This document shows, piece by piece, positions 55,987 through 64,000 of a stretch of 64,000 nucleotides of DNA. Origin of the DNA: Thermodesulfovibrio sp. 3907-1M (GTDB lineage: Bacteria > Nitrospirota > Thermodesulfovibrionia > Thermodesulfovibrionales > Thermodesulfovibrionaceae); contig NZ_CP144373.1 in NCBI RefSeq assembly GCF_040450955.1, positions 1,468,486 through 1,532,485 of the forward strand, in the 5' to 3' direction. A program made the translations under genes and the position numbers. The notes under the pieces were generated by a model. It was not told where the DNA came from, did no database searches, and saw nothing but the letters and a program-made list of their open reading frames with translations. Position 1 is the stretch's first letter; each line of letters starts with the position of its first letter.

Positions 55987-56417
55987 TTTTTCTTCCTTAG
56001 TTTTGTAATGTCTATAACTTTTCCTTTATCTTCCATGTCACTCTGCTTGGAAGTCTCATTTATTTGCTCTTCTTTGTTGGTTTTTTTAACCACAGGCACT
56101 GAAAGCTGAACTCTCAGGTCAGGAGAGAAAACTGCAGCAATTGCATTTACTGGGATGTAGCATTTTTCGGGTGTGCTACCAAATACAAGTGTTGCAGTAA
56201 TGGCATCATTTTCCCAGTTGAACTTCATTCTACTGTTAAAAACAAGAATAAGACCTCTTTCCTTTTCCTCTGGAAGAAATCCTCTTTTACCAATTACAAC
56301 ACTTTCATCATAGTCAACAACAATGAAAACTCTGCCAGCAAGCTCAAGCAAATCAAAAAATGTTTGTCTTTTCAGGTCATTGAGCCTTCTGATTAATTCA
56401 TCTGTAAACTCAATCAT
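55983..56417 (-). CDS. SspB-like ClpXP adaptor
   Basis: The 144-residue protein has the SspB-type beta core (ILVFNSRMKFNWENDAITAT then VFGSTPEKCYIPVNAIAAVF). A flexible linker and a basic C-terminal IDITKLRKKK follow, placed where SspB proteins carry a ClpX-binding tail. SspB delivers ssrA-tagged proteins to ClpXP. The match is convincing in outline but distant. It overlaps lgt by 4 bases. Confidence 0.7.
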   Translation of the reverse strand: MIEFTDELIRRLNDLKRQTFFDLLELAGRVFIVVDYDESVVIGKRGFLPEEKERGLILVFNSRMKFNWENDAITATLVFGSTPEKCYIPVNAIAAVFSPDLRVQLSVPVVKKTNKEEQINETSKQSDMEDKGKVIDITKLRKKK

Positions 56418-57187
56418 TTTCTACTCCTGTAAAGGATTAAACCCAGACCTGCTAATATCATAATACTGCATAAAATCTGTCCCATTGTGAATATACCCAG
56501 AATATAGCCAATCTGAGGGTCTGGCTCACGGAAAAACTCTACAAAAAAGCGAAATACTCCGTAAAGAATCAAAAAAAGGGACGAGATAATTCCGGAACGG
56601 CTGAATTTATCCTTTAAAAACCATAAAATAACAAATAATGCAACTCCTTCAACTGCAGCCTCATAAAGCTGACTTGGATGCCTTGGAAGAGGTCCTCCTT
56701 CAGGAAAAATCATCGCCCAAGGAACATCAGTTATTCTTCCAAAGAGCTCTCCATTAATAAAGTTACCTATTCTGCCAAGGCCAAGTCCAATTGGTGCTGT
56801 AAGAACAAGCATATCAGTAAGGGTTAAGAAATCAAACTTTTTTGCCCTTGTAAAAAGCCATGCAGAAACTATAACTCCAATAAGACCGCCATGAAAAGAC
56901 ATTCCACCCTGCCATATGGCAAAAACCTCAAGAGGATGTTTTATGTAGTAAGGCAGATTATAAAATATCACATATCCAAGCCTGGCACCTAAAAGAAGTC
57001 CCAAAATCAGGTAAAAATAAAGATTTTCAAGAAAGTCCTTTTCAACCCTTAAGCCTCTTCGCTTAATCTCGCTTCTTACAATTAAGTAGGAGCATATAAA
57101 CCCGATAAGATACATTAATCCATACCATCGGATTGATAGAGGACCTATCTTTACAATTTCAGGACTTATGTTGGGATAGGGAATCAT
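56414..57187 (-). CDS. lgt: Prolipoprotein diacylglyceryl transferase
   Basis: The 257-residue membrane protein has seven hydrophobic segments, QGGMSFHGGLIG and the signature GLGLGRIGNFINGELFGR. It attaches diacylglycerol to the lipobox cysteine of prelipoproteins such as the one at 43149. The ATG is 3 bases after the HEPN stop. Confidence 0.96.
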   Translation of the reverse strand: MIPYPNISPEIVKIGPLSIRWYGLMYLIGFICSYLIVRSEIKRRGLRVEKDFLENLYFYLILGLLLGARLGYVIFYNLPYYIKHPLEVFAIWQGGMSFHGGLIGVIVSAWLFTRAKKFDFLTLTDMLVLTAPIGLGLGRIGNFINGELFGRITDVPWAMIFPEGGPLPRHPSQLYEAAVEGVALFVILWFLKDKFSRSGIISSLFLILYGVFRFFVEFFREPDPQIGYILGIFTMGQILCSIMILAGLGLILYRSRK

Positions 57188-57190
57188 AGC

Positions 57191-57613
57191 TTAATCCTTT
57201 AATTCAGATATTAGTTTTGTTCGCACTGGTTTGACAGTTTTTAAAAACTTATCTGCCTTATCAAGGGCTTCCCTTGCATCTTCTTCCTCAATTTTTTCAA
57301 AATCGCCATAATCCACATCTTTTCTCAATAAAAGAAGCTGATTGAAAATTTTCAACATTTCTGCTGGTAGTATCCCTGGCTTTATAAAATGAAGGGAAAA
57401 CATTGTTTTCGCTCCATCATGAGTAATCGGGTCTAATCCTTTCAGTATCAAAAGAGACCTGATTCCATGTAAAACAGCGTAGTATGCTCTATTTGTTGCC
57501 ATTTTATAGCTTTTACTTTTAAAGGCAATCTCTCCATCTTTTAAGGTTTCTAAGGCTTTTTCAAATCTGTATTCTGATAAAGCTATTTTATCACTAATCG
57601 TGAGCTTTTCCAT
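57191..57613 (-). CDS. HEPN-domain protein (HepT-like toxin), pair 2
   Basis: The ATG at 57613 follows AAGGAAGG and gives 140 residues; an ATG at 57631 is less likely. ATNRAYYAVLHGIRSLLILKG, SLHFIKPGILP and LLLLRKDVDYGDF define a HEPN protein with the R-x3-DY motif. It overlaps the MNT gene by 20 bases. Predicted to be an RNase held inactive by its partner. Confidence 0.83.
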   Translation of the reverse strand: MEKLTISDKIALSEYRFEKALETLKDGEIAFKSKSYKMATNRAYYAVLHGIRSLLILKGLDPITHDGAKTMFSLHFIKPGILPAEMLKIFNQLLLLRKDVDYGDFEKIEEEDAREALDKADKFLKTVKPVRTKLISELKD

Positions 57614-57935
57614 AAAAAAGCCTTCCTTCATTTTTTATGTTTCTATAAAAGGTTGTGTTGAATTTTTTTTCCTTTTCAAAGAGCTCTGATGATTTTACAA
57701 CAGGTGAAAAAGGTATACCTGTCCTTATCTCCTCCTCATTGAATATATCAACTATTCTGTCCACTATATCTCTATTTCTCTCCCTTACAATTACAAGCAC
57801 ATCAAGGTCAGAATCTCCTTTGAAATCACCCCTTACCCTTGAACCAAAGGCTGTAACTGATATGAGCTCATCTCCCAGTGCTTTCTTGAGCCTGTCAGCA
57901 ATTCTTTTAAGTGCTCTCTTTTCCTCTAAAAACAT
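57594..57935 (-). CDS. MNT-domain nucleotidyltransferase (MntA-like antitoxin), pair 2
   Basis: The 113-residue protein has FGSRVRGDFKGDSDLDVLV, the minimal nucleotidyltransferase motif. It starts 11 bases after the menG stop and is followed in overlap by the HEPN gene. It is only distantly similar to the pair 1 antitoxin at 29092, so the two systems are not a recent duplication. Confidence 0.85.
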   Translation of the reverse strand: MFLEEKRALKRIADRLKKALGDELISVTAFGSRVRGDFKGDSDLDVLVIVRERNRDIVDRIVDIFNEEEIRTGIPFSPVVKSSELFEKEKKFNTTFYRNIKNEGRLFYGKAHD

Positions 57936-57946
57936 AATTTATTTTA

Positions 57947-58639
57947 TCATAATGGATTCTTCTTTCCCACATACAAATAAACTGAACGGAAACTTAATGG
58001 AATAGCTTTTATATTCCTAAAGCTGCAATTTTCAAGAAGTTTTATAATTTCACGGGGTTTATAAAATCCCTCAATTGATGAGCCAAGATATTCATAGGCA
58101 GAACGAACTGAAAAAACAGAAGCAATAAAGGGAACAATTTTTTTTAAGTATAAAAGATAGGGTTTTCTGAAAAATCCATCTGGAATGGAAAACTCAAGAA
58201 TAACAATCCTGCCGCCCTTTTTTATAACTCTGTAAATCTCTTTCACTGCAGATTCTGTTTCATGCATATTTCTTATGCCAAAAGCACAGGTCACAGCATC
58301 AAAACACTCGTCTCTGAAAGGAAGTCTATAGCCAGATGCAACGACTGCAGAGAAGAAAGCATTTCTCTTCTTTTTTTTAATTTTTTTATTCCCAGTCCGT
58401 AACATTTCAAAGCTTATATCAACACCGACCACTTTAGCTCCTCTTTTTAATAATGCTCTGGCAGAATCTGCAGTTCCTGTTGCAAGGTCTAAAACAATGG
58501 TGGTACCGCCATTCACTGCATGCTCTGCCATTTTTTTTCTCCAGAAAAAGTCCTGTCCAAAGGAAAGCAGATGATTGAGAAAATCATATCTGCCTACAAT
58601 CCTGTCAAACATAGATTTAATCTGTTGAGTTTCTTTCAT
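57947..58639 (-). CDS. menG: Demethylmenaquinone/ubiquinone methyltransferase (UbiE/MenG)
   Basis: The 230-residue SAM-dependent methyltransferase has FDRIVGRYDFLNHLLSFG, motif I LDLATGTADSA, FDAVTCAFGIRNM and VILEFSIPDG. It carries out the C-methylation step of menaquinone synthesis. TATAAT lies 7 bases before the ATG, with no ribosome site. It is the first gene of a run with MNT, HEPN, lgt, sspB-like and a hypothetical gene. Confidence 0.94.
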   Translation of the reverse strand: MKETQQIKSMFDRIVGRYDFLNHLLSFGQDFFWRKKMAEHAVNGGTTIVLDLATGTADSARALLKRGAKVVGVDISFEMLRTGNKKIKKKKRNAFFSAVVASGYRLPFRDECFDAVTCAFGIRNMHETESAVKEIYRVIKKGGRIVILEFSIPDGFFRKPYLLYLKKIVPFIASVFSVRSAYEYLGSSIEGFYKPREIIKLLENCSFRNIKAIPLSFRSVYLYVGKKNPL

Positions 58640-58646
58640 ATCAAGA

Positions 58647-58652
58647 ATTATA
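58647..58652 (-). promoter_or_regulatory. -10 box (leaderless-type) for menG
   Basis: TATAAT on the minus strand is followed by seven bases and the ATG at 58639, so transcription should start at or one base before the ATG. Confidence 0.6.
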
Positions 58653-58680
58653 GCATATCCTAAAATTGCTGATAGAAACT

Positions 58681-58784
58681 GTCATTGCAAGCCTGTTACA
58701 TATTATCATTCCGAACCTTTTTCCTTATCATTCCGAGCCCTTTTTTGTCATTCCGAACGGAGTATGAGCGGAGTGAGGAATCTC
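58681..58784. repeat. Interspersed TCATTCC...GAGGAATCTC repeat, locus D
   Basis: Three successive TCATTCCGA arms (near 58706, 58728 and 58747) precede a single GAGGAATCTC (58775-58784). The stem between the last pair is poorly preserved. It occupies the gap between menG and yajC. Confidence 0.8.
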
Positions 58785-58891
58785 TTCATTAATGGCTTTC
58801 TATCGTTAATTTAGGGATATTCACCGTTACTTGAGATTTTTTGCTTAAGCTTGCTACTATAAAAAGATTTAAAAAATTTTGGAGGTGAATT

Positions 58892-59242
58892 ATGAACTTT
58901 TTAAATTTGATATCAGAAGCATATGCAATGGGACCTGCACCGCAGGGTACAGCACAGGGCGACCCAATAATGAGCCTTATTGCAAGCATTTTACCCCTGG
59001 TTTTGATTGTAGTTGTTTTTTATTTTTTGCTTATCAGGCCTCAGCAGAAAAGGGCAAAAGAACACAGACAGATGCTTGAGAATCTTAAAAAAGGAGACAA
59101 GGTAATCACAGTAGGCGGAATATACGGAGTTGTTGAATCTGTAAATCCCAATACAGTGGTTTTAAAAATTGCGGAAAATGTAAAGGTTAAATTTTCAAAA
59201 CAGTCAGTTGCTGCATTAAGACCACCAACAGACGAGGATTAA
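58892..59242 (+). CDS. yajC: Preprotein translocase accessory subunit YajC
   Basis: The 116-residue protein has one membrane helix (ILPLVLIVVVFYFLLIRPQQ) and the KRAKEHRQMLENLKKGDKVI tail. GGAGGTGAATT precedes the ATG. It associates with SecDF, encoded next. Confidence 0.95.
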   Translation: MNFLNLISEAYAMGPAPQGTAQGDPIMSLIASILPLVLIVVVFYFLLIRPQQKRAKEHRQMLENLKKGDKVITVGGIYGVVESVNPNTVVLKIAENVKVKFSKQSVAALRPPTDED

Positions 59243-59251
59243 TAAGAATTC

Positions 59252-60874
59252 ATGAGAAAAAGCATTTATCTGAGAATTGCACTGATACTGGCAACTGTTA
59301 TTTTAGCATTCATCTTCTTTTTACCAAATACTCCTTTTTTTGATTCCATGCCTGATTGGTGGAAAAAAAATATGCCTCATAAAGGAATTGTTCTCGGGCT
59401 TGATTTAAGAGGAGGTTCTCATCTTGTTTTTGAAGTTGACCTCAAAAGAGCAAGAGGAATAACTGTGGAGAGAATTGGTATGCATCTTCAAAGTCTTCTT
59501 GAAAAAAAGGGGATAAAAGCAACAGTAAAAACTGTAGGCGAGAAAATATTTATTCAGCCTTTAAACGATGAGGTAAAAAAGCTCATAAAAGAAAACTATC
59601 CTGATCTCTCCATCTCTGTTCAGGGTAATAATCTTGTATGCGAACTTCCAGAAACTGCATTTAAAAGAGTAGAGACTACATCTGTTGAGCAGGCAATTGA
59701 AGTAATTCGCAACAGAATTGACCAGCTTGGAGTTGCTGAGCCAACAATACATCGTCAGGGAGAAAATGAAATAGTGGTTCAACTGCCTGGGGTAAAGGAC
59801 CCTAAAAAAGCCCTTGAAATTATTGGTAAAACTGCTCAGCTTGAGTTTAAACTTCTTGATGAAGAGACTCCTCTCTGGAAAGAACTGCCATCACTGATAA
59901 AAGCTGGAGAAGAAGAGGCATTTTTAAATCAATGGAAAAACAGAATTCCTGAAAGCGATGAGATAGTTTTTCAAAAAATCATCAATAAGGAAACAGGAGA
60001 AGTTTATAAAAGACCATATATCGTTAAAAAAGAAACTCTACTTACTGGAGACTTACTTGCTGAAGCCCATGTAAGCATTGACCAGAGATTTAATGAACCC
60101 TATGTATCTCTGAGATTCAATGATGCAGGTGCAAAAATTTTTGAAGAAATAACAGCAAAGTATGTTAAACAAAGACTCGCCATAATACTTGATGGAAATC
60201 TCTATTCAGCACCTGTAATTCAGGAAAAAATTGAAGGCGGTAATGCCCAGATTACAGGAAGCTTTACTCTTGAGGAAGCTAAAGACCTTGCAATTGTTCT
60301 CAGAGCTGGTGCACTTCCAGCACCTGTTAAGCTTATTCAGAATGTAACAGTTGGTCCTACCCTTGGAAAGGACTCCATTGAAGCAGGCAAAATGGCTGTA
60401 ATAGTTGCAGCGGTTTTTGTTTCTTTGTTCATAATTTTTTATTATCGCCTAAGTGGAGTTATTGCTGACCTTGCTTTGATTTTAAATATTATTCTTCTTA
60501 TTGGTGCTCTTGCAGCTTTAAATGCAACCCTTACATTACCCGGAATTGCAGGAATTGCTCTTGCAATCGGGATGGCAGTGGATTCTAACGTTCTTATGTT
60601 TGAGAGAATAAGAGAGGAACTGAAGCTTGGAAAAACTCCAAAAGCTGCAATTGAGTCTGGATATAAAAAGGCATTCTGGACTATATTTGACTCCCATGTT
60701 ACAACTCTTATAACAGCAGCAGTGCTTTTTCATTTTGGTTCTGGACCAATAAAGGGATTTGCAGTAACGCTGTCACTGGGTGTTGCGATAAATCTTTTTA
60801 CAGCTTTAATTGGAACAAAAACAGCTTTTGACTTTATATACACTGGAAAGGAGCGTAAGAGCCTGAGCATATGA
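59252..60874 (+). CDS. secD: Protein translocase subunit SecD
   Basis: The 540-residue protein has an N-terminal helix, [15 protein letters not shown], a large periplasmic P1 domain (about 50-360), and a C-terminal RND-type block with [22 protein letters not shown]. It uses the proton or sodium gradient to complete export through SecYEG. It overlaps secF by 4 bases. Confidence 0.96.
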   Translation: MRKSIYLRIALILATVILAFIFFLPNTPFFDSMPDWWKKNMPHKGIVLGLDLRGGSHLVFEVDLKRARGITVERIGMHLQSLLEKKGIKATVKTVGEKIFIQPLNDEVKKLIKENYPDLSISVQGNNLVCELPETAFKRVETTSVEQAIEVIRNRIDQLGVAEPTIHRQGENEIVVQLPGVKDPKKALEIIGKTAQLEFKLLDEETPLWKELPSLIKAGEEEAFLNQWKNRIPESDEIVFQKIINKETGEVYKRPYIVKKETLLTGDLLAEAHVSIDQRFNEPYVSLRFNDAGAKIFEEITAKYVKQRLAIILDGNLYSAPVIQEKIEGGNAQITGSFTLEEAKDLAIVLRAGALPAPVKLIQNVTVGPTLGKDSIEAGKMAVIVAAVFVSLFIIFYYRLSGVIADLALILNIILLIGALAALNATLTLPGIAGIALAIGMAVDSNVLMFERIREELKLGKTPKAAIESGYKKAFWTIFDSHVTTLITAAVLFHFGSGPIKGFAVTLSLGVAINLFTALIGTKTAFDFIYTGKERKSLSI

Positions 60875-61776
60875 TACAGATATTGGGTAAAACAAATATT
60901 GATTTTCTCGGGAAAAGATACATTGCCTTTGGTCTGTCCTGTATAATGATAATTCTTGGAATTTTTGCAATTTTTCAGATTCATGCTGGCAGGGCGAATC
61001 TCGGTGTTGACTTTGCCGGAGGATTGAGTCTTCAGATAAGATTCTCTCAACCTGTAACTCTTGCTGAAGTCAGAGCAGTGGTTGATAAAACAGGAGTAAA
61101 AGACGCTGATATACAGGAACTTCCTGCTGAAAGAAAGATTCTCATAAAACTAAAAAAACAACAGGAAGGCGCTCAGGAAGCAATTGAAAAAGCCCTTAAA
61201 GAAATTTTACCAGGCAAAGAGCCTGTGATTGAATCAATTACTGAAATTGGTCCAAAAATTGGAGAAAGAACAAAAAGAGATGCTCTCCTTGCCATTGCTG
61301 CTGCTACTGTAGGAATACTATTATACATTGCCATAAGATTTAGATTCCATTTTTCAATTGGTGCAACAGTGGCAACATTTCATGATGTTATGGCTGTGCT
61401 TGGAATTTTTTACATCCTTAACAAAGAGATAAATCTGATTTTTATAAGTGCTCTTTTAACAATCGCTGGATACTCTCTTACTGATACTGTTGTGGTCTTT
61501 GATAGAATTCGTGAAAATCTCGGTAAAGTGGCAAAAGGCACAATGACGCTTGAAGCATTGATGAACAAAAGCATAAATGAAGTTTTATCAAGAACAATTG
61601 TAACATCTCTTACAACATTTCTGTCAGCGGTAGCGCTCTTTTTCTTTGGAGGAGAGGTTCTGCATGACTTTGCCTTAGCAATGATGATCGGAATAGTAAT
61701 TGGAACCTATTCATCCATATTTGTGGCAAGCCCTGTGGTCTTATTGCTTGGCAAACATTCTTTATTAAAAAGATAA
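60871..61776 (+). CDS. secF: Protein translocase subunit SecF
   Basis: The 301-residue protein has [17 protein letters not shown] near the start, and [20 protein letters not shown] in the membrane block. Six helices are predicted. It forms a complex with SecD. Confidence 0.96.
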   Translation: MIQILGKTNIDFLGKRYIAFGLSCIMIILGIFAIFQIHAGRANLGVDFAGGLSLQIRFSQPVTLAEVRAVVDKTGVKDADIQELPAERKILIKLKKQQEGAQEAIEKALKEILPGKEPVIESITEIGPKIGERTKRDALLAIAAATVGILLYIAIRFRFHFSIGATVATFHDVMAVLGIFYILNKEINLIFISALLTIAGYSLTDTVVVFDRIRENLGKVAKGTMTLEALMNKSINEVLSRTIVTSLTTFLSAVALFFFGGEVLHDFALAMMIGIVIGTYSSIFVASPVVLLLGKHSLLKR

Positions 61777-61777
61777 A

Positions 61778-63487
61778 ATGCAATACAGCGAATGGATTGT
61801 TGTTAAGACAAATCAGGATTATCTTCAGTATCTGTCTAAGTCCTTAAATATATCAATTCCCATTGCACAGGTTCTTGTATCAAGGGGACTTAAAGAGGTA
61901 GATGAAATATATTCCTTCCTGAACCCTTCAATGGATTTAATTGATCCCTTCAGCATTTCAGGAGTTTATGAAGCTGTAAGAATAATAAAGGATGCGATAA
62001 ACTCAGGCATAAAAATTTTTATCAATGGAGATTATGATGCTGATGGATTAACAGGGACTGCAATTCTTTATGACATTTTGAAAAAGATGAAAGCTCAAGT
62101 TTTTTATCACATTCCCCATAGAATTCATCACGGATACGGTTTAACTAAAACAAGCATTGAAGAGGCAAAAAAAGCAGGAGCAAAGCTCATCATAACTGTT
62201 GACTGCGGAATAAGAGACTTTGAGATGGTTCAATACGCAAAAAAAGAGGGAATTGAGACAATCATCACAGATCATCATGAACCATTGAGAATAGATGGAG
62301 AATTGGTGCTTCCTGAGGCTTTAACCATAATCAATCCTAAAGTTGATGAAAACTCTCCATATACATCTCTGGCAGGTGTAGGAGTTGCTTTCATGCTTGC
62401 GATGGCTTTAAATTCTGAAGAAGCCATGCAGTATCTTGACCTTGTAACACTCGGAACCTATGCTGATATGGTACCTCTTAATACCACAAATAGAGCACTA
62501 ATAAAACAGGGATGGGGACTTCTTGAAAATCCATGTAGAGCTTCAATTAAGATATTAAAAGAAATAGCAGGAGTAAATTCAAACATTATCAAAAATTTTC
62601 ATTTAAGTTATTGCCTTATACCGAGAATAAATGCACCTGGAAGAATTGACCATGCTCAAGATGTAGTAAAGTTTTTTACTTCCGAGGATATTGGAGAAAT
62701 TGAAAACATTGGACAGTGGATAAATCAGATAAACTCTTTAAGACAAAAAACAGAAGAAAAAATTATGGAGGAGGTTGAAAAGAAGCTGGATAATGAATTT
62801 AACGACGAAGCCGTTGTTGTACTATGGGGGGACTGGCATCTTGGAGTTGTTGGCACAGTGGCAAGCAAACTTCTTGATAGATTTAACAGACCTGTATTCA
62901 TCATGGCAATAGACGAAAACAAAGCAAAGGGTTCTGCAAGAGCTCCCAGTGGTGTTGATTTACAGAAAATGCTTTGCAGTTGCAAAGACCTTCTTATACG
63001 CTTTGGAGGTCACAAGCAGGCAGCAGGAGTAATGCTTTACAAAGAAAAGCTTAATGAATTCAAAGAAAGGCTTTGCAAATTAGCAGAAAGCATGGATATG
63101 GAGCCAAAAAATGTGCTTCAGCTGGATGCTCAGGTCAGTTTATCAGAGGTCAATGAAAAACTCACAGAAGAAATAAAGCTTCTTGAACCTTTTGGAGAAG
63201 GAAATCGTGAGCCCATTTTTGGAGCAAAAGAGCTTACTGTGGTAAATTTAAGAAAGGTGGGCAGTAATCATCTTAAAATGTCTTTAAGGCAAAATGGAAA
63301 ATATATTCCGGCAATAGGTTTTGATATGGCAGGAGAACCAATACTTGAGGGATGCCTTGTTGATGCAGCATTTACTCCAGTGATAAATGAGTGGGAGGGA
63401 GTAAGAAGTCTTCAACTTCAACTTAAGGCAATTAGAAGGACACAGAACCGCCTCATGGGCGTTCAAAATTCAAAGGCTAAATTTTAA
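61778..63487 (+). CDS. recJ: Single-strand DNA 5'-3' exonuclease RecJ
   Basis: The 569-residue DHH-superfamily protein has [27 protein letters not shown] and the DHHA1 motif [12 protein letters not shown], followed by an OB-type C-terminal domain. It degrades single-stranded DNA during recombination and mismatch repair. The ATG is one base after the secF stop. Confidence 0.94.
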   Translation: MQYSEWIVVKTNQDYLQYLSKSLNISIPIAQVLVSRGLKEVDEIYSFLNPSMDLIDPFSISGVYEAVRIIKDAINSGIKIFINGDYDADGLTGTAILYDILKKMKAQVFYHIPHRIHHGYGLTKTSIEEAKKAGAKLIITVDCGIRDFEMVQYAKKEGIETIITDHHEPLRIDGELVLPEALTIINPKVDENSPYTSLAGVGVAFMLAMALNSEEAMQYLDLVTLGTYADMVPLNTTNRALIKQGWGLLENPCRASIKILKEIAGVNSNIIKNFHLSYCLIPRINAPGRIDHAQDVVKFFTSEDIGEIENIGQWINQINSLRQKTEEKIMEEVEKKLDNEFNDEAVVVLWGDWHLGVVGTVASKLLDRFNRPVFIMAIDENKAKGSARAPSGVDLQKMLCSCKDLLIRFGGHKQAAGVMLYKEKLNEFKERLCKLAESMDMEPKNVLQLDAQVSLSEVNEKLTEEIKLLEPFGEGNREPIFGAKELTVVNLRKVGSNHLKMSLRQNGKYIPAIGFDMAGEPILEGCLVDAAFTPVINEWEGVRSLQLQLKAIRRTQNRLMGVQNSKAKF

Positions 63488-63488
63488 A

Positions 63489-64000
63489 ATGAGGTTCACT
63501 GTTACTGATTTACTGGATAAAAAAAAGCAAAAACAGAAAATCACAATGCTTACCGCTTATGACTATCCCTTGGCCCATCTTATTGATGAAGCGGGAATAG
63601 ATATGATTCTTGTAGGAGACTCTCTTTCAATGGTAGTTCAGGGAAATGAAACAACACTTCCTGTAACAATGGAAGAGATGTTATATCATACAAAAATTGT
63701 TGTAAAATCAACAAAAAGAGCAATGATTGTGGCTGACATGCCATTTATGTCCTATCAGGTAAGTGTTGAGGAGGCTGTAAGAAATGCGGGTAAACTTATA
63801 AAAGAGGCAGGTGCACAGGCTGTCAAACTTGAAGGTGGAAGAGAAATTCTCTCTCAAGTAAAAGCTATTACAGAAGCAGAGATTCCTGTTATTGGGCATC
63901 TTGGACTTACTCCTCAGGCAGTGCTCAGAATGGGAGGATACAGGCTTCAGGGTAAAACAGAACAGCAGGCAAAAAGAATAAAGGAGGATGCATTAAGACT
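63489..64000 (+). CDS. panB: Ketopantoate hydroxymethyltransferase, 3' truncated by window edge
   Basis: The ATG lies one base after the recJ stop. The visible 170 residues contain [51 protein letters not shown] and [10 protein letters not shown], all PanB signatures including the metal-binding aspartates. It makes ketopantoate for coenzyme A synthesis. The C-terminal third is beyond the window. Confidence 0.95.
   Translation, partial: MRFTVTDLLDKKKQKQKITMLTAYDYPLAHLIDEAGIDMILVGDSLSMVVQGNETTLPVTMEEMLYHTKIVVKSTKRAMIVADMPFMSYQVSVEEAVRNAGKLIKEAGAQAVKLEGGREILSQVKAITEAEIPVIGHLGLTPQAVLRMGGYRLQGKTEQQAKRIKEDALR

Overview
The window is an AT-rich bacterial chromosome segment with dense, overlapping operons. 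It encodes an acetate uptake and activation cluster, menaquinone-type methyltransferase, TatA, SecDF/YajC, Lgt and lipoproteins, a bactofilin and sigma-54 signalling. The diderm gene content (heptose kinase, Lgt, periplasmic proteins), the base composition and the codon style suggest a thermophilic Nitrospirota relative such as Thermodesulfovibrio. That placement is inference; no rRNA is present to confirm it.

Layout. 1-7.8 kb: two DUF294/CBS nucleotidyltransferase paralogues, a DEDDh exonuclease, DUF485, actP and acs form an acetate operon that ends at a strong terminator beside tRNA-Leu(GAG). 8-12.2 kb: radical SAM protein, ComM ATPase, LysE-type exporter, DUF4143 ATPase. 12.2-23.2 kb: an osmotic-stress region. 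A leftward operon (membrane-sensor/OtsA fusion, OtsB, MscS channel with a duplicated C-terminal domain, TreT) stands back to back with a rightward operon (cation/proton antiporter, GlgB, GT39 glycosyltransferase, PAP2 phosphatase). 23-30.5 kb: TatA, DUF202, PabB/PabC, bactofilin/LytM, YprB-like nuclease, Xer recombinase, and a HEPN/MNT pair coupled to a second MscS. 30.5-34.3 kb: Kup, then a 780-bp gene graveyard with remnants of three different genes. 34.4-43.6 kb: NtrC-type two-component pair, YggS, ProC, YggT, DivIVA, HisS, heptose kinase, a PP-loop protein and a lipoprotein, with two MITE-like elements.

43.6-55.7 kb: a split phosphate regulon (pstCAB; then pstS and phoU) around a c-di-GMP operon (EAL, CBS-GGDEF, kinase, GH1 glucosidase) and a PHP/GT21/phosphoesterase/receiver cluster. 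55.7-64 kb: an SspB-like adaptor, Lgt, a second HEPN/MNT pair, MenG-type methyltransferase, YajC-SecD-SecF-RecJ and the start of PanB.

The most interesting system is the trehalose/osmosensing operon. A trehalose-6-phosphate synthase is fused to a two-transmembrane periplasmic sensor and HAMP-like linker, which suggests allosteric control of synthesis from outside the membrane. It is translationally coupled to a mechanosensitive channel carrying a tandemly repeated soluble domain and to a second, independent trehalose synthase.

Other notable signals are a precise Pho-box architecture shared by pstC and pstS (TAAC-N7-TAACATAAC-N6-TATNAT), repeated leaderless-type promoters (TATAAT 7-10 nt before ATG without a Shine-Dalgarno), and an interspersed repeat family whose variable stem keeps its pairing. 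All calls come from reading the sequence; no database search was run.
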